Below, piece by piece: positions 18,291-32,325 of a stretch of DNA of 64,000 bases. Numbering within the stretch: the stretch's first letter is position 1; every line of letters starts with the position of its first letter. This DNA is from Amycolatopsis tolypomycina (GTDB lineage: Bacteria; Actinomycetota; Actinomycetes; Mycobacteriales; Pseudonocardiaceae): the NCBI RefSeq assembly GCF_900105945.1, contig NZ_FNSO01000004.1, forward strand, positions 1,240,001 through 1,304,000, written 5' to 3'. The position numbers and the translations under genes are program-made. The notes beneath the pieces were generated by a model. That model searched no databases. It saw nothing but the letters and a program-made list of their open reading frames with translations, and was not told where the DNA came from.

Positions 18291-20438
18291 ATGGCCACAC
18301 GACCCTCCGCCGACCACGTCCTCGCCGGCCGTCCCTTTCCGCTCGGAGCCCACCCCGAGGCCGGCGGGGTGCGGTTCGCGATCACGTCCGCCGTCGCGGA
18401 CGCCGTCGACCTGTGCCTGATCGACGCCGACGGGTCGGAACGCCGGATCGCGCTGACCGAACGCACCTTCGGCGTCTGGCACGGCCTGGTGCCCGGGGTG
18501 ACGCCGGGGCAGCGCTACGGCTACCGGATCCACGGCCCGTACGACCCGGCCCGCGGCCTGCGCTGCAACCCGCACAAGCTGCTGGTCGACCCGTACGCCC
18601 GGCAGATCACCGGCGGCCTGACCGACCTGGCCGCGGCCCAGGGCTTCACCGGCGACCCCGAGCGCGGCCCGATGTCCACTGTGGACTCCCGGGGCAGCGT
18701 GCCGCTGTCGGTGGTCACCTCGCCCGGCGGCCCGGACACCGGGATCAAGCCGGAGGTGCCGTTCGAGGAGGCGGTGGTCTACGAACTGCACGTCAAGGGC
18801 TTCACCCGGCAGCACCCGTTCATCCCGGAGGCCCTGCGCGGCACCTACCTCGGCCTGGCCCACCCGGTCGCGATCGAGTACCTGACCCGCCTCGGCGTCA
18901 CCTCCGTCGAGCTGCTGCCGGTGCACGCGTTCCTCGACGAGCCGTCGCTGATGCGCGCCGGCCGGCACAACTACTGGGGCTACTCGCCGCTCGGCTTCTT
19001 CGCTCCGCACGCCGGGTACGCCAGCGAACCCGGCCACGAGGTCGAGGAGTTCCGGCTGATGGTGGCCGCCCTGCACGCGGCGGGCATCGAGGTGATCCTC
19101 GACGTCGTGTTCAACCACACCTGCGAAGGCGGGCCGGACGGGCCGACGCTGAGCTTCCGCGGGCTGAACGCGCCGGTGTACTACCTGCACACCGACCGCG
19201 GGCACATGGCCGACATCACCGGCTGCGGCAACACCCTGGAGGCGGGCTCGCCGACCGTGGTCCGGCTGGTCACCGACTCGCTGCGGTACTGGACGCAGGA
19301 GATGGGCGTCGACGGCTTCCGGTTCGACCTCGCCAGCACGCTCGGGCGGCCGCGCGGCGGCGCGTTCGACGACGCCTCGACGCTGCTGACGGCGATCACC
19401 ACCGACCCGGTGCTCTCGCGGTGCAAGCTGATCGCCGAGCCGTGGGACGCGACCGGCGAGGGCTACCGCGTCGGCGGCTTCGGCGCCCAGTGGGCGGAGT
19501 GGAACGGCCGCTACCGCGACACCGTGCGCGACTTCTGGCGCGGCGCGACCGGCGTCCGCGACCTGGCTTACCGGCTGTCCGGTTCGTCCGACCTGTACGA
19601 CCACAACCTGCGGCGGCCGTGGCAGTCGATCAACTTCGTCACCGCGCACGACGGCTTCACCCTGCGGGACCTGGTGTCGTACAACGAAAAGCACAACGAG
19701 GCCAACGGCGAGGACAACCGCGACGGCACCAACGACAACCGCTCGTGGAACCACGGCGCCGAGGGCGACACCGCCGACCCGGGGATCCGGGAGCTGCGGG
19801 CCCGGCAGGCCCGGAACATGTTCGCGACGCTGCTGCTGTCCACCGGCACCCCGATGCTGACCATGGGCGACGAGTTCTGGCGCACCCAGCGCGGCAACAA
19901 CAACGCGTACTGCCTCGACGACGAGACGTCGTGGTTCGACTGGACCCCGGACGACCCGGAGGCCGAAGCGATGCTGGCGTTCGCCCGCCGGGTGGTGCGG
20001 CTGCGCGCGAACAGCCCGGCGCTGCGGCAGCCGGAGTTCTTCGAGGGCCGGACCACGCCGACCGGCAAGCCCGACCTGGTCTGGTTCCGCCCGGACGGCG
20101 AGGAGTTCGGCGAGAGCGACTGGTTCGAGGACCGCCACACGCTCGGCATGTGGATCGACGGCTCGAACAGCCAGGCCCGCAACCGCGAGGGCGAGCTGGT
20201 GCCGGACCACTCGTGGCTGCTGTGGCTGCACGCGGGCGACGCCCCGGCCGAGGTGATCCTCCCGGGCCGCGAGTACGGCGAGACGTTCAAGCCGACCCTG
20301 GACACGAGCACCGCCGACGGCAGCCCGGCCAACCCGGGCCCGCTCGAAGCGAAGAGCCGCCTGACGCTCCAGTCCCGCTCCCTGCTCCTGCTGCGAGCCC
20401 CCCGCCTGGCGGCGGAACCCCACCCCGAACCCTACTGA
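18291..20438 (+). CDS. glgX: Glycogen debranching enzyme GlgX (second copy)
   Basis: This 715-residue GH13 enzyme is a paralogue of the first glgX and shares long identical blocks such as SYNEKHNEANGED and RGNNN. Catalytic residues are Asp346 (GFRFDLAS), Glu383 (LIAEPWD) and Asp454 (TAHDGFT). It differs in the N-terminal domain and has its own C-terminal tail. It begins 50 bp after treZ, has AGGA directly before ATG 18291, and ends 19 bp before a perfect long inverted repeat. Two debranching enzymes in one locus suggest separate roles, for example in glycogen turnover and trehalose supply, but the sequence does not say which. Confidence 0.9.
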   Translation: MATRPSADHVLAGRPFPLGAHPEAGGVRFAITSAVADAVDLCLIDADGSERRIALTERTFGVWHGLVPGVTPGQRYGYRIHGPYDPARGLRCNPHKLLVDPYARQITGGLTDLAAAQGFTGDPERGPMSTVDSRGSVPLSVVTSPGGPDTGIKPEVPFEEAVVYELHVKGFTRQHPFIPEALRGTYLGLAHPVAIEYLTRLGVTSVELLPVHAFLDEPSLMRAGRHNYWGYSPLGFFAPHAGYASEPGHEVEEFRLMVAALHAAGIEVILDVVFNHTCEGGPDGPTLSFRGLNAPVYYLHTDRGHMADITGCGNTLEAGSPTVVRLVTDSLRYWTQEMGVDGFRFDLASTLGRPRGGAFDDASTLLTAITTDPVLSRCKLIAEPWDATGEGYRVGGFGAQWAEWNGRYRDTVRDFWRGATGVRDLAYRLSGSSDLYDHNLRRPWQSINFVTAHDGFTLRDLVSYNEKHNEANGEDNRDGTNDNRSWNHGAEGDTADPGIRELRARQARNMFATLLLSTGTPMLTMGDEFWRTQRGNNNAYCLDDETSWFDWTPDDPEAEAMLAFARRVVRLRANSPALRQPEFFEGRTTPTGKPDLVWFRPDGEEFGESDWFEDRHTLGMWIDGSNSQARNREGELVPDHSWLLWLHAGDAPAEVILPGREYGETFKPTLDTSTADGSPANPGPLEAKSRLTLQSRSLLLLRAPRLAAEPHPEPY

Positions 20439-20457
20439 CCGGTACGCGGTGGGCCGG

Positions 20458-20516
20458 GACGTCATGAAAGAGTCGTTCATGACGTCCGGCGTCATGAACG
20501 ACTCTTTCATGACGTC
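20458..20516. repeat. Perfect 26-bp inverted repeat (CATGAA/TTCATG type)
   Basis: Arms 20458-20483 and 20491-20516 are perfectly complementary over 26 bp, separated by GTCCGGC. Each arm also contains a near-palindrome (CATGAAAGAGTCGTTCATG). It starts 20 bp after the second glgX and could end that transcript before glgE. A related element lies at 33168-33224. Confidence 0.8.
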
Positions 20517-20750
20517 TCCGGCGGTACGCGAATCGTCCGTTCGGGTACGGGTGTTGGCCGTTCGGGTTCGCGTGTCGGCGCGCGCCTGGGCGTAACCTGC
20601 CGGACATCCGCTCGAAATTCGTTGCGGCGAAAGCGTTTCGGATGATCCGGTTTGGGTACAGGGATAGAGAACCCTGCCTCGTGGGCGCTTGATCGAGTCA
20701 GGCAGACTGTCGCCGTCTGCGTCCAACCGACACACCGAGGGGCGTTGCCC
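20517..20750 (+). promoter_or_regulatory. glgE upstream region with a LacI-like operator candidate
   Basis: The gap after the second glgX (20439-20750) holds the inverted repeat and then this less GC-rich leader. CGAAAGCGTTTCG at 20628-20640 is a CGAAA-GCG-TTTCG dyad that resembles LacI/GalR-family (MalR, CcpA-type) operators. A promoter for the glgE-treS-mak-glgB part probably lies here, but no convincing -35/-10 pair was found. GAGGGG lies about 8 nt before the glgE ATG. Confidence 0.4.
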
Positions 20751-22733
<1,983 letters not shown>

Positions 22734-22773
22734 GAACGGAAGGACAGGAATCCGAGGGACTGAGGTGGAACAG

Positions 22774-24585
22774 ATGGCGGATGAGGCCCGGCCCGACGCG
22801 GCGTTGTCGGGGCTGGAGGGCGTGCCGCACACCGGCGAGGCGATGACCGCCGACGGCATGCTCGTGGAACCGCAGGCCGGGGACTTCCGGTCGGCGCAGC
22901 AGGCGCCGAGCAACCCGGCGTGGTTCAAGGGCGCGGTGTTCTACGAAGTGCTGGTGCGCGCGTTCGCCGACTCCAACGGCGACGGCACCGGCGACCTGCG
23001 CGGCCTGGCCGGGAGACTCGACTACCTGGCCTGGCTCGGCATCGACTGCCTGTGGCTGCCACCGTTCTACGCCTCGCCGCTGCGCGACGGCGGGTACGAC
23101 ATCAGCGACTTCCGCGCGGTGCTGCCGGAGTTCGGCAGCGTCGAGGACTTCGTCTTCCTGCTCAACGAGGCGCACCGGCGCGGCATCCGGGTGATCACCG
23201 ACCTGGTGCTCAACCACACCTCGGACGCGCACCCGTGGTTCCAGCAGTCCCGCAGCGAGCCCGACGGCCCGTACGGCGACTACTACGTGTGGAGCGACGA
23301 CGACTCCCGCTACGCCGACGCGCGGATCATCTTCGTCGACACCGAGACGTCGAACTGGACCTACGACCCGGTCCGCGGCCAGTTCTACTGGCACCGGTTC
23401 TTCTCCCACCAGCCCGACCTGAACTACGAGAACGTCGACGTCCAGAACGCGATGATCGACGTCCTGCGGTTCTGGCTCGACCTGGGCATCGACGGCTTCC
23501 GCCTGGACGCCGTGCCGTACCTGTTCGAGCAGGAGGGCACCAACTGCGAGAACCTGCCGCGCACGCACGAGTTCCTCAAGCGCTGCCGCAAGGTCGTCGA
23601 CGACGAGTACCCGGGCCGGATCCTGCTCGCCGAGGCCAACCAGTGGCCGTCGGACGTCGTCGAGTACTTCGGCGACCCGGCCGTCGGCGGCGACGAGTGC
23701 CACATGGCGTTCCACTTCCCGCTGATGCCGCGGATCTTCATGGCGGTGCGGCGCGAGTCGCGGTTCCCGATCTCGGAGATCCTCGACCAGACCCCGGAGA
23801 TCCCCAGCGGCACGCAGTGGGGCATCTTCCTGCGCAACCACGACGAGCTGACCCTCGAGATGGTCACCGACGAAGAGCGCGACTACATGTACGCGGAGTA
23901 CGCCAAGGACCCGCGCATGAAGGCCAACATCGGCATCCGCCGTCGGCTCGCGCCGCTGCTGGACAACGACCGCAACCAGCAGGAGCTGTTCACCGCGATG
24001 CTGCTGTCCCTGCCGGGATCGCCCGTTCTGTACTACGGTGACGAGATAGGCATGGGAGACAACATCTGGCTCGGCGACCGCGACGCGGTCCGCACCCCCA
24101 TGCAGTGGACCCCGGACCGCAACGCCGGGTTCTCCTCCTGCGACCCGGGCCGGATCTACCTGCCGGTGATCATGGACCCGGTGTACGGCTACCAGGGCCT
24201 GAACGTCGAGGCGCAGTCGAACAACGACGCCTCGCTGCTCAACTGGACCCGCCGGATGATCGAGGTGCGCAAGCAGCACCACGCGTTCGCCGAGGGCGAG
24301 TTCGTCGACCTCGGCGGGTCCAACCCGAGCGTGCTGGCCTACAAGCGCCAGTGGCGGCGCCCGGACGGCGGCGAGGACGTCGTGCTCTGCGTGAACAACC
24401 TCTCCCGGTTCCCGCAGCCGGTGGAACTGGACCTGTCCGCGCACCGCGGGTGCACGCCGGTGGAGCTCACCGGCGGCGTGCGGTTCCCGAGCATCGGCGA
24501 GCTGTCGTACCTGCTGACGCTGCCCGGGCACGGCTTCTACTGGTTCCAGCTGACGAGCACGGGAGACGAAGGCGAAGCGAGGTGA
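22774..24585 (+). CDS. treS: Trehalose synthase (maltose alpha-D-glucosyltransferase)
   Basis: This 603-residue GH13 enzyme interconverts trehalose and maltose. The motifs [31 protein letters not shown] and [13 protein letters not shown] are those of TreS. Catalytic residues are Asp245 (GFRLDAVPY), Glu287 (LLAEANQ) and Asp357 (RNHDELT). ATG 22774 is favoured by a near-ideal GAGGTG six bases upstream; GTG 22765 is an alternative. The 3' end overlaps mak by GTGA. TreS and Mak form one complex in many actinobacteria, so tight coupling fits known biology. Confidence 0.95.
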   Translation: MADEARPDAALSGLEGVPHTGEAMTADGMLVEPQAGDFRSAQQAPSNPAWFKGAVFYEVLVRAFADSNGDGTGDLRGLAGRLDYLAWLGIDCLWLPPFYASPLRDGGYDISDFRAVLPEFGSVEDFVFLLNEAHRRGIRVITDLVLNHTSDAHPWFQQSRSEPDGPYGDYYVWSDDDSRYADARIIFVDTETSNWTYDPVRGQFYWHRFFSHQPDLNYENVDVQNAMIDVLRFWLDLGIDGFRLDAVPYLFEQEGTNCENLPRTHEFLKRCRKVVDDEYPGRILLAEANQWPSDVVEYFGDPAVGGDECHMAFHFPLMPRIFMAVRRESRFPISEILDQTPEIPSGTQWGIFLRNHDELTLEMVTDEERDYMYAEYAKDPRMKANIGIRRRLAPLLDNDRNQQELFTAMLLSLPGSPVLYYGDEIGMGDNIWLGDRDAVRTPMQWTPDRNAGFSSCDPGRIYLPVIMDPVYGYQGLNVEAQSNNDASLLNWTRRMIEVRKQHHAFAEGEFVDLGGSNPSVLAYKRQWRRPDGGEDVVLCVNNLSRFPQPVELDLSAHRGCTPVELTGGVRFPSIGELSYLLTLPGHGFYWFQLTSTGDEGEAR

Positions 24586-25970
24586 GTCCCTTGTCCGACC
24601 CGCGCGAGCTGGTCGACGACCTGACCGGCGACCTGAAGCGCTGGCTGCCGGAACAGCGCTGGTTCGCCGGCAAGGACCGGCCGGTGACCGGCGTCCGGCC
24701 GCTCGGCGTGACCGAGCTGGTGTCCGGCGACCCGCAGCTGCTGCACGTCGTCGTCGAGGTCGCCCAGGACGACCGGCGCGAGCCCTACCAGCTGCTGGTG
24801 GGCCGGCGGACGCACCCGCCGGAGATCGCGTCGACCAGCTGGATCGGGGCCGTCGGCGACCTCAACGCCTACGAGGCGTCCGGTGACCTGGACGTCACCG
24901 GTGTGCTGCTGGACCTGATGGCCCGCGACGAGACCGTCGGCTCGCTGGTCTTCGAGCACGAGCCGGGGGTGGAGCTGGAGACCGGCCTGCGGGCCCGGCC
25001 GATCACCTCCGAGCAGAGCAACACCTCCCTGGTCTACGCCGGGCAGTACATCCTCAAGCTGTTCCGGAAGCTGACCCCGGGCAAGAACAAGGACCTGCTG
25101 CTGCACCGCGCGCTGCAGGCGGTGGACAGCAAGCACATCGCGCCCGTGCTCGGCTCGATCACCGGCGACCTCGACGGCGAGCCGACCACCGTCGGCATGC
25201 TCCAGCAGTTCGTCTCGGACGCGGTCGACGGCTGGGCGATGGCCACCACCAGCGTCCGCGACCTGATGGCCGCACCGGAACTGCACGCCGCGGAGGTCGG
25301 CGGCGACTTCGCCGGCGAGGCGGAGCGGCTCGGGCGGGCCGTCGCCGAGGTGCACGCGGACCTGGCCGAGGCACTCGGCACGGAGGCCGTCGACGCCGAC
25401 GAGCTCGAGCGGTCGGCGAAGGCGATGCTCGACCGGCTCGACACGATCGCCGGCCGGGTCCCGGAGCTGGCCCAGCACGCCCCGAAGCTGCGAGCGGCGT
25501 ACGAGAAGCTGCGCACGCTGCCCACCGGCTCGGTGGCCATGCAGTACATCCACGGCGACCTGCACCTCGGCCAGGTGCTGCGGACCGTCGGCGGCTGGCT
25601 GCTGATCGACTTCGAGGGCGAGCCGGCGGCCCCGGTGGAGGAGCGGCACGCGCTCCGGTCGCCGTTGCGCGACGTCGCGGGCATGCTGAGGTCGTTCGAC
25701 TACGCGGCCCAGCAGATGCTGGTCGGCCAGCCGGACGACCCGGCGCTGGCCGAGCGCGCCCACGAGTGGTCGGAGCGCAACCGGACGGCGTTCTGCGAGG
25801 GGTACGCCGCGATCGCGGCCGACCCGCGCGACCAGGGCGAGCTGCTGCGCGCCTTCGAACTCGACAAGGCGGTCTACGAGGTGGGCTACGAACACGCGAA
25901 CCGGCCGGACTGGCTGGGCGTGCCGCTCGCCTCGATCGCCCGGATCACCAGCGGAGGGACGACACCGTGA
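24582..25970 (+). CDS. mak: Maltokinase
   Basis: This 462-residue kinase phosphorylates maltose to maltose-1-phosphate with ATP, making the GlgE substrate. The N-terminal cap begins with [19 protein letters not shown], typical of Mak/Pep2. The kinase lobe shows [13 protein letters not shown] (catalytic loop) and LLIDFEGEP (metal-binding Asp). Its GTG start overlaps the treS stop, and its own stop overlaps the glgB start (GTGA both times), so TreS, Mak and GlgB are translated as a coupled set. Confidence 0.94.
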   Translation: MSPLSDPRELVDDLTGDLKRWLPEQRWFAGKDRPVTGVRPLGVTELVSGDPQLLHVVVEVAQDDRREPYQLLVGRRTHPPEIASTSWIGAVGDLNAYEASGDLDVTGVLLDLMARDETVGSLVFEHEPGVELETGLRARPITSEQSNTSLVYAGQYILKLFRKLTPGKNKDLLLHRALQAVDSKHIAPVLGSITGDLDGEPTTVGMLQQFVSDAVDGWAMATTSVRDLMAAPELHAAEVGGDFAGEAERLGRAVAEVHADLAEALGTEAVDADELERSAKAMLDRLDTIAGRVPELAQHAPKLRAAYEKLRTLPTGSVAMQYIHGDLHLGQVLRTVGGWLLIDFEGEPAAPVEERHALRSPLRDVAGMLRSFDYAAQQMLVGQPDDPALAERAHEWSERNRTAFCEGYAAIAADPRDQGELLRAFELDKAVYEVGYEHANRPDWLGVPLASIARITSGGTTP

Positions 25971-28174
25971 ACGCGGCTGGAGAAGGCCTCCCGGCCGCGG
26001 CCCCGGCGGCCGCGGACATCGACCGGCTGCTCGCCGGCTCCCACCACGACCCGCACTCGGTGCTGGGCGTGCACGCCGTCGGCAAGGGCTTCGCGGCCCG
26101 GGCGCTGCTGCCCGGCGCGAAAGCCGTCACGCTGTGCGCCGGCGGGGAGAAGTACCCGATGGAGCCGGTGATCGACGCGCTGTTCGCCGTCGCCGTGGCC
26201 GAGCACCCCGGCGACTACCGCCTCGAGGTCGAGTACGACGGGCACACCACGACCGCCGACGACCCGTACCGCTGGCTGCCCACGGTGGGCGAGCTCGACC
26301 TGCACCTGATCGGCGAGGGCCGGCACGAGCGGCTGTGGGAAGCGCTCGGCGCGCACGTGCGGTCGTACGAGACTCCTGGTGGCGTCGTCGAGGGGACGTC
26401 GTTCGCGGTGTGGGCGCCGAACGCCCGCGGCATCCGCGTGATCGGCGACTTCAACGGCTGGGACGGGCGCGGGCACCCGATGCGCTCGCTCGGCTCGTCC
26501 GGGGTCTGGGAGCTGTTCGTGCCCGGCGTCGGCGCGGGCACCTGCTACAAGTTCCGGATCCTCGGCGCCGACGGCAACTGGCACGAGAAGGCCGACCCGC
26601 TGGCGTTCGGCACCGAGCAGCCGCCCGCGACGGCGTCGGTCGTCACGCGCTCGTCGTACTTGTGGGAAGACGACGAGTGGGTCGCGCAGCGCGAAGCCAC
26701 GCAGTGGGCCGCGGCGCCGATGAGCGTCTACGAGGTCCACCTCGGCTCGTGGCGGCCCGGGCTCGACTACCGGGAGCTGGCCGACCAGCTCGGCGACTAC
26801 CTCGTCGAAACCGGTTTCACCCACGTCGAGCTGCTGCCGGTGTCGGAGCACCCGTTCGGCGGCTCGTGGGGCTACCAGGTGACGTCGTACTACGCGCCGA
26901 CGTCCCGCTTCGGCTCCCCGGACGACTTCCGCTACTTCGTCGACCGCCTGCACCAGCGGGGGATCGGCGTGCTGGTCGACTGGGTGCCCGCGCACTTCCC
27001 GAAGGACAGCTGGGCGCTGGCGAAGTTCGACGGCACCGCGCTGTACGAGCACGCCGACCCGCGGCGCGGCGAGCAGCCCGACTGGGGCACGCTCGTGTTC
27101 GACTTCGGCCGCAACGAGGTCCGCAACTTCCTGGTCGCCAACGCGCTGTACTGGATCGAGGAGTTCCACCTCGACGGGCTGCGCGTCGACGCGGTGGCGT
27201 CGATGTTGTATTTGGACTACTCCCGCAACGAAGGGGAGTGGCTGCCCAACCAGTACGGCGGGCGGGAAAACCTCGACGCGGTGCGGTTCCTGCAGGAGCT
27301 GAACGCGACCGTCTACAAGCGACACCCCGGCATCGTGATGGTGGCCGAGGAGTCGACGGCGTGGCCGGGCGTCACGCGCCCGACGCACCTGGGCGGCCTC
27401 GGCTTCGGCTTCAAGTGGAACATGGGCTGGATGCACGACACGCTCCGGTACCTGTCGCACGAGCCGATCCACCGCGCGTACCACCACAACGAGATGACGT
27501 TCTCGCTCGTGTACGCGTGGAGCGAGAACTTCGTGCTCCCGCTGTCGCACGACGAAGTGGTGCACGGCAAGGGATCGCTGTGGGGCCGGATGCCGGGCGA
27601 CGCCTGGAACAAGGCGGCCGGGCTGCGGTCGCTGCTGGCGTTCATGTGGGCGCACCCGGGCAAGCAGCTGCTGTTCATGGGCGGCGAGTTCGGCCAGCCG
27701 GGGGAGTGGTCGGAGCAGCGGTCGCTCGACTGGCACCTGATGGAGGAGCCGCTGCACCTCGGCGTGTGGGAGCTGCTGCGCTCGCTGAACACGATCTACC
27801 GCTCGACACCGGCGTTGTACAGCCAGGACACCTCGCCGGACGGCTTCGCCTGGATCGACGCGAACGACTCCAGCGGCAACGTGCTGAGCTTCCTGCGCCT
27901 CGGCGCCGACGGCTCACGCCTGGCCTGCGTGGCCAACTTCGCGGGGGTCCCGCACCACGACTACCGGGTGGGACTGCCGTCGGCGGGGCGCTGGCTGGAG
28001 GTCGTCAACACCGACGCCGAGGCCTACGGCGGCTCCGGCGTCGGCAACATGGGCGCGGTGGAGGCCGTCGAGGAACCGTGGCACGGCCAGCCGGCGTCCG
28101 CGGTCCTCCAGCTGCCCCCGGCCGGCGTGCTGTGGCTGGTCGAAGAAACCCCACCGACCCCCGAACTCTCGTGA
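25967..28174 (+). CDS. glgB: 1,4-alpha-glucan branching enzyme (GH13_9)
   Basis: This 735-residue enzyme adds alpha-1,6 branches to the linear glucan made by GlgE. It has two N-terminal modules (residues about 17-120, and a CBM48 domain from [20 protein letters not shown]), then the barrel and a C-terminal beta domain. Catalytic residues are Asp408 (LRVDAVASM), Glu461 (MVAEEST) and Asp529 (SHDEVVHG). The length and the N-terminal module match actinobacterial GlgB. It ends the carbohydrate locus, and a palindrome follows 5 bp after its stop. Confidence 0.95.
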   Translation: MNAAGEGLPAAAPAAADIDRLLAGSHHDPHSVLGVHAVGKGFAARALLPGAKAVTLCAGGEKYPMEPVIDALFAVAVAEHPGDYRLEVEYDGHTTTADDPYRWLPTVGELDLHLIGEGRHERLWEALGAHVRSYETPGGVVEGTSFAVWAPNARGIRVIGDFNGWDGRGHPMRSLGSSGVWELFVPGVGAGTCYKFRILGADGNWHEKADPLAFGTEQPPATASVVTRSSYLWEDDEWVAQREATQWAAAPMSVYEVHLGSWRPGLDYRELADQLGDYLVETGFTHVELLPVSEHPFGGSWGYQVTSYYAPTSRFGSPDDFRYFVDRLHQRGIGVLVDWVPAHFPKDSWALAKFDGTALYEHADPRRGEQPDWGTLVFDFGRNEVRNFLVANALYWIEEFHLDGLRVDAVASMLYLDYSRNEGEWLPNQYGGRENLDAVRFLQELNATVYKRHPGIVMVAEESTAWPGVTRPTHLGGLGFGFKWNMGWMHDTLRYLSHEPIHRAYHHNEMTFSLVYAWSENFVLPLSHDEVVHGKGSLWGRMPGDAWNKAAGLRSLLAFMWAHPGKQLLFMGGEFGQPGEWSEQRSLDWHLMEEPLHLGVWELLRSLNTIYRSTPALYSQDTSPDGFAWIDANDSSGNVLSFLRLGADGSRLACVANFAGVPHHDYRVGLPSAGRWLEVVNTDAEAYGGSGVGNMGAVEAVEEPWHGQPASAVLQLPPAGVLWLVEETPPTPELS

Positions 28175-28178
28175 CCCA

Positions 28179-28208
28179 GGGCGGCACTTTCACGTGAAAG
28201 TGCCGCCC
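28179..28208. repeat. 30-bp perfect palindrome with CACGTG centre (copy 1)
   Basis: GGGCGGCACTTTCAC is followed directly by its exact reverse complement. The palindrome lies 5 bp after the glgB stop and could act as its terminator or as a binding site. Shorter copies of the same core (GGCACTTTCAC plus complement) occur at 55713-55736 and 55755-55776. Confidence 0.8.
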
Positions 28209-28240
28209 CGCCCGGGGCGTTGCGGGCTTACCATCGGGGC

Positions 28241-28633
28241 ATGGACGGCTCCGGTGGTGTCGTCGCGAACCTGATCCTCTTCGCCGTGGTCTGCCTCGCG
28301 CCCACGGTGTTGTTCTGGTGCGCCCTGCGCGTGCCGAAGCTGCTCGAGTGGGTCCGCGAGAAACGCGCGTCGCCGCAGCCGGACGGGCCGCCGATCGAGC
28401 GCGTCGCCGCGGACCTGCGGCGGGTGCACCGCCTGCTCGCCGGCTATCCGTCCGGGACGCCGGCGGCGCGGCGGATCGGCACCCGGCAGGCGTACGACGA
28501 GCTCCTCACCCAGGCCTGCCGCCAGGTCGGCGTGCCGCACCGGCTCGGGGAGCTGCCCGAGGGGATGGACCGCGAGATCGAACGGCTGCGCGTCGAGCAG
28601 TCGCTGCGGGAGCGCGGGCTGGCCGTGCCCTGA
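28241..28633 (+). CDS. Small membrane-anchored protein of unknown function
   Basis: This 130-residue protein has one N-terminal membrane helix (about residues 9-32, ANLILFAVVCLAPTVLFWCA) followed by a basic linker and a charged, helical cytoplasmic-type domain ending in RLRVEQSLRERGLAVP. I recognise no family. ATG 28241 is used; an upstream GTG at 28220 is in frame but lies next to the palindrome. It ends about 40 bp before the secreted-protein gene on the same strand. Confidence 0.6.
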   Translation: MDGSGGVVANLILFAVVCLAPTVLFWCALRVPKLLEWVREKRASPQPDGPPIERVAADLRRVHRLLAGYPSGTPAARRIGTRQAYDELLTQACRQVGVPHRLGELPEGMDREIERLRVEQSLRERGLAVP

Positions 28634-28673
28634 GTTGTACGGGCCGTGTACGCGCGCCGGGCACGCTGCCGGC

Positions 28674-29861
28674 ATGCGACTGCTGATCGGTCTCGTGACT
28701 GTCCTGCTGCTCGGCCTGGTGACCCCTGCGGAGGCCGCGGCGAACTTCCCCCGGCTGGACTCGGCCGACGGCTTCCGGCTCACCGCCGGGGACACCTTCG
28801 CCACCTACGGTTCGCGGATCGCCGCGCTGGACGCGAAACTGCCGCCGCGCGGGCTCGGCTCGCTGCTCACCGACACCAACCGCAAGGCCCGCCCGCTCTG
28901 CCACGGCACCTACCTGGCCGCGGCCCTGAAGCCCGCGGGCTTCTGCTGGGAGGACGCGAACGACGACAAGACCAACGACTGGATCCCGCAGGGCCTCACC
29001 GGTTCGGGCGACGCTTCGCCGTCGACCGGGACCGTGGGCGGCAAGCGCGTCGTCGCGGCGTCGTGGCACACCCCCGGCGACACGATGGTCCGGCTGTCCT
29101 TTGTGGACGCCACCGGGCTCGGTTACCGCCACGTGCTGCTGGTGGAACCGACGTCCGGCACGGACTTCCGGGTCGTCACCGGCCACGGCCACGGCATGAC
29201 GTGGGCCGGCAACCTGCTGTTCGTCGCGACCACCGGCGGCCTGATCCGCGTCTTCGACACGACGCACTTCTGGAAGGTCGACGCGAGTGCGGGCACGGTC
29301 GGCCTTGGCACCGACGGCAAGTACCACGCGGCGTTCTACGACTACGCGATGCCGCAGGTCGGCGCGTACTGGTACCCGGGCGGCGGCGCCTGCACGACGG
29401 CGACCGACACGCGCCCGTGCCTGTCGACGTTGTCGTACGACCACACGGATTCGACGTTCGTGACGGCGGAGCACGTCCCGTCGGCGGCGGGCGGCCGGGT
29501 GCTGCGCTGGCCGTTCGAGCCGGCCTCGGGCCGCCTGAAGGCGTCGGCCGACGGCCTGGTGCACGCGGTCGAGGGCTTCTCGTCCCCAGTGTGGGGCATG
29601 CAGGGTGCGGTGTCGCGCAACGGCTACTTCGTGCTGACGGGCGTGTGCCCGGAGTACGCGGGCGTGGCGGGCGACCACCCGTCCTGCCTGCACGGCGGCG
29701 TCGGCGGCACGTCGACGTCGAGGCTGACCGGGCAGGCCCCGGTGAACAGCCAGAACCTGTCCTACTGGCCGGCCACGGGCGAACTGTGGCTGATCAACGA
29801 GCAGCTGCGGGAACGCGTCGTCGTGCACGTCCCGTGGACGACGCTCACCGGACGGCCCTGA
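28674..29861 (+). CDS. Secreted protein of unknown function
   Basis: This 395-residue precursor has a Sec signal peptide (MRLLIGLVTVLLLGLVTPAEAAA, cut probably near residue 22). The mature part is rich in Gly/Thr/aromatic turns such as GMTWAGNLLFVATTGGLIRVFD and GMQGAVSRNGYFVLTG, which suggest a beta-propeller-like repeat protein. Six or more Cys residues in the mature part could form disulfides (HGTY region, GFCWED, ACTTATDTRPC, GVCPEY, PSCLHG). No catalytic motif is evident. A strong terminator follows. Confidence 0.65.
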   Translation: MRLLIGLVTVLLLGLVTPAEAAANFPRLDSADGFRLTAGDTFATYGSRIAALDAKLPPRGLGSLLTDTNRKARPLCHGTYLAAALKPAGFCWEDANDDKTNDWIPQGLTGSGDASPSTGTVGGKRVVAASWHTPGDTMVRLSFVDATGLGYRHVLLVEPTSGTDFRVVTGHGHGMTWAGNLLFVATTGGLIRVFDTTHFWKVDASAGTVGLGTDGKYHAAFYDYAMPQVGAYWYPGGGACTTATDTRPCLSTLSYDHTDSTFVTAEHVPSAAGGRVLRWPFEPASGRLKASADGLVHAVEGFSSPVWGMQGAVSRNGYFVLTGVCPEYAGVAGDHPSCLHGGVGGTSTSRLTGQAPVNSQNLSYWPATGELWLINEQLRERVVVHVPWTTLTGRP

Positions 29862-29864
29862 ACG

Positions 29865-29905
29865 ACGGAAACCCCGCCACCGTGAGCCGGTGGCGGGGTT
29901 TCCGT
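29865..29905. terminator. Strong stem-loop between convergent genes
   Basis: An 18-bp stem (29865-29882 and 29888-29905) with loop TGAGC lies between the stop codons of the secreted-protein gene (+) and sigA (-). The arms carry AAACCCC and GGGGTTT, so it looks like an intrinsic terminator in both directions. Confidence 0.8.
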
Positions 29906-29916
29906 GACGAACTGAC

Positions 29917-31320
<1,404 letters not shown>

Positions 31321-31440
31321 TTACGCCCTTTCGCAGCGGTCGATCACGACGAGCAACGGCACGGGTGCCACTGCTGCCTCACATTCGGGGATCACGCCTC
31401 GGCCTGCGGTTTTGCCCTCCGCAGCCGTGGGCCGTGTTCC

Positions 31441-31446
31441 ATTGTA
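31441..31446 (-). promoter_or_regulatory. Candidate sigA promoter (-10 TACAAT)
   Basis: On the minus strand TACAAT lies about 120 bp upstream of the sigA start, within the 173-bp gap after ppgK, in a local AT-rich patch. It fits the TAnnnT -10 consensus. No good -35 hexamer is present 16-19 bp upstream. The remainder of the gap (31321-31493) shows no other clear element. Confidence 0.35.
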
Positions 31447-31493
31447 ACGACGGTACGCGCATGCGGTGCGAAGCGATCACCCTCAGCGCCGAT

Positions 31494-32261
31494 TCAGTGC
31501 TGGATGCCCTCCGCCGCGGCGGCCGCGGCGCCGACGATGCCGGCGTTGTTCTGCAGGCTCGCCACCAGCACCGGAGTGCGGATGTCCAGCAGCGGCACCC
31601 ATTTCTCGGCCTTCTTGCTGACCCCGCCGCCGACGATGAACAGATCGGGCCAGATCAGGTTCTCCAGCACGGTCAGGTAACGGTGCACGCGCTTGGACCA
31701 TTCGGGGTAGGAGAGCCCCTCGTTGTCCTTCACCGAAGCGGCCGCGCGCTTCTCGGCGTCGTGGCCGTCGATCTCGAGGTGGCCGAATTCGGTGTTGGGG
31801 ACGAGCTTGCCGTCCTGGAACACCGCGCTGCCGATGCCGGTGCCGAAGGTGAGCAGCGCGGTCACGCCCGTGCGCGCGACCGGGTCGCCGAAGCGGATCT
31901 CCGCCATGCCGGCCGCGTCGGCGTCGTTGAGCATCGCGACCTGGTCGACGCTGCGGCCGAGCCGCTTGGCGAACAGCGCGTCGGCGTCGGTGCCGATCCA
32001 CTGCTTGTCGATGTTGGCCGCGGTGTGCGCGACGCCCTTCTTGACGACCGCCGGCAGCGTGACGCCGACCGGGCCGTCCCAGCCCGCCTGCGTGACGATG
32101 TCGTGCACGACGTCCGCCACCGCCGACGGCGTGGACGGCTTCGGCGTTTCGATCCGGATGCGGTCACCGATGAGCTGTCCCTTGTCCAGGTCGACCAAGG
32201 CGCCCTTGATCCCGCTGCCGCCGATGTCGATGCCGAAACCTCGGCGGGTCGCCTCCACCAC
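31494..32261 (-). CDS. ppgK: Polyphosphate glucokinase (ROK family)
   Basis: This roughly 255-residue kinase makes glucose-6-phosphate from glucose with polyphosphate (or ATP). It shows the phosphate-binding loop GFGIDIGGSGIKGALVDL, the catalytic Asp in MLNDADAAGM, and LLTFGTGIGSAVFQDG followed by NTEFGHLE, which binds glucose. It lacks the ROK zinc motif, as PpgK proteins do. The start is taken at GTG 32261 because AGAAGGGA lies 8 nt upstream; GTG 32282 is the first possible codon. It lies upstream of sigA on the same strand and could share its transcript. Confidence 0.92.
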   Translation of the reverse strand: MVEATRRGFGIDIGGSGIKGALVDLDKGQLIGDRIRIETPKPSTPSAVADVVHDIVTQAGWDGPVGVTLPAVVKKGVAHTAANIDKQWIGTDADALFAKRLGRSVDQVAMLNDADAAGMAEIRFGDPVARTGVTALLTFGTGIGSAVFQDGKLVPNTEFGHLEIDGHDAEKRAAASVKDNEGLSYPEWSKRVHRYLTVLENLIWPDLFIVGGGVSKKAEKWVPLLDIRTPVLVASLQNNAGIVGAAAAAAEGIQH

Positions 32262-32325
32262 GGACGTGGTCCCTTCTCGCACGATTCAGAAGCCTGCCTC
32301 GGAGACTTTAACCGGATGTGGTGAC

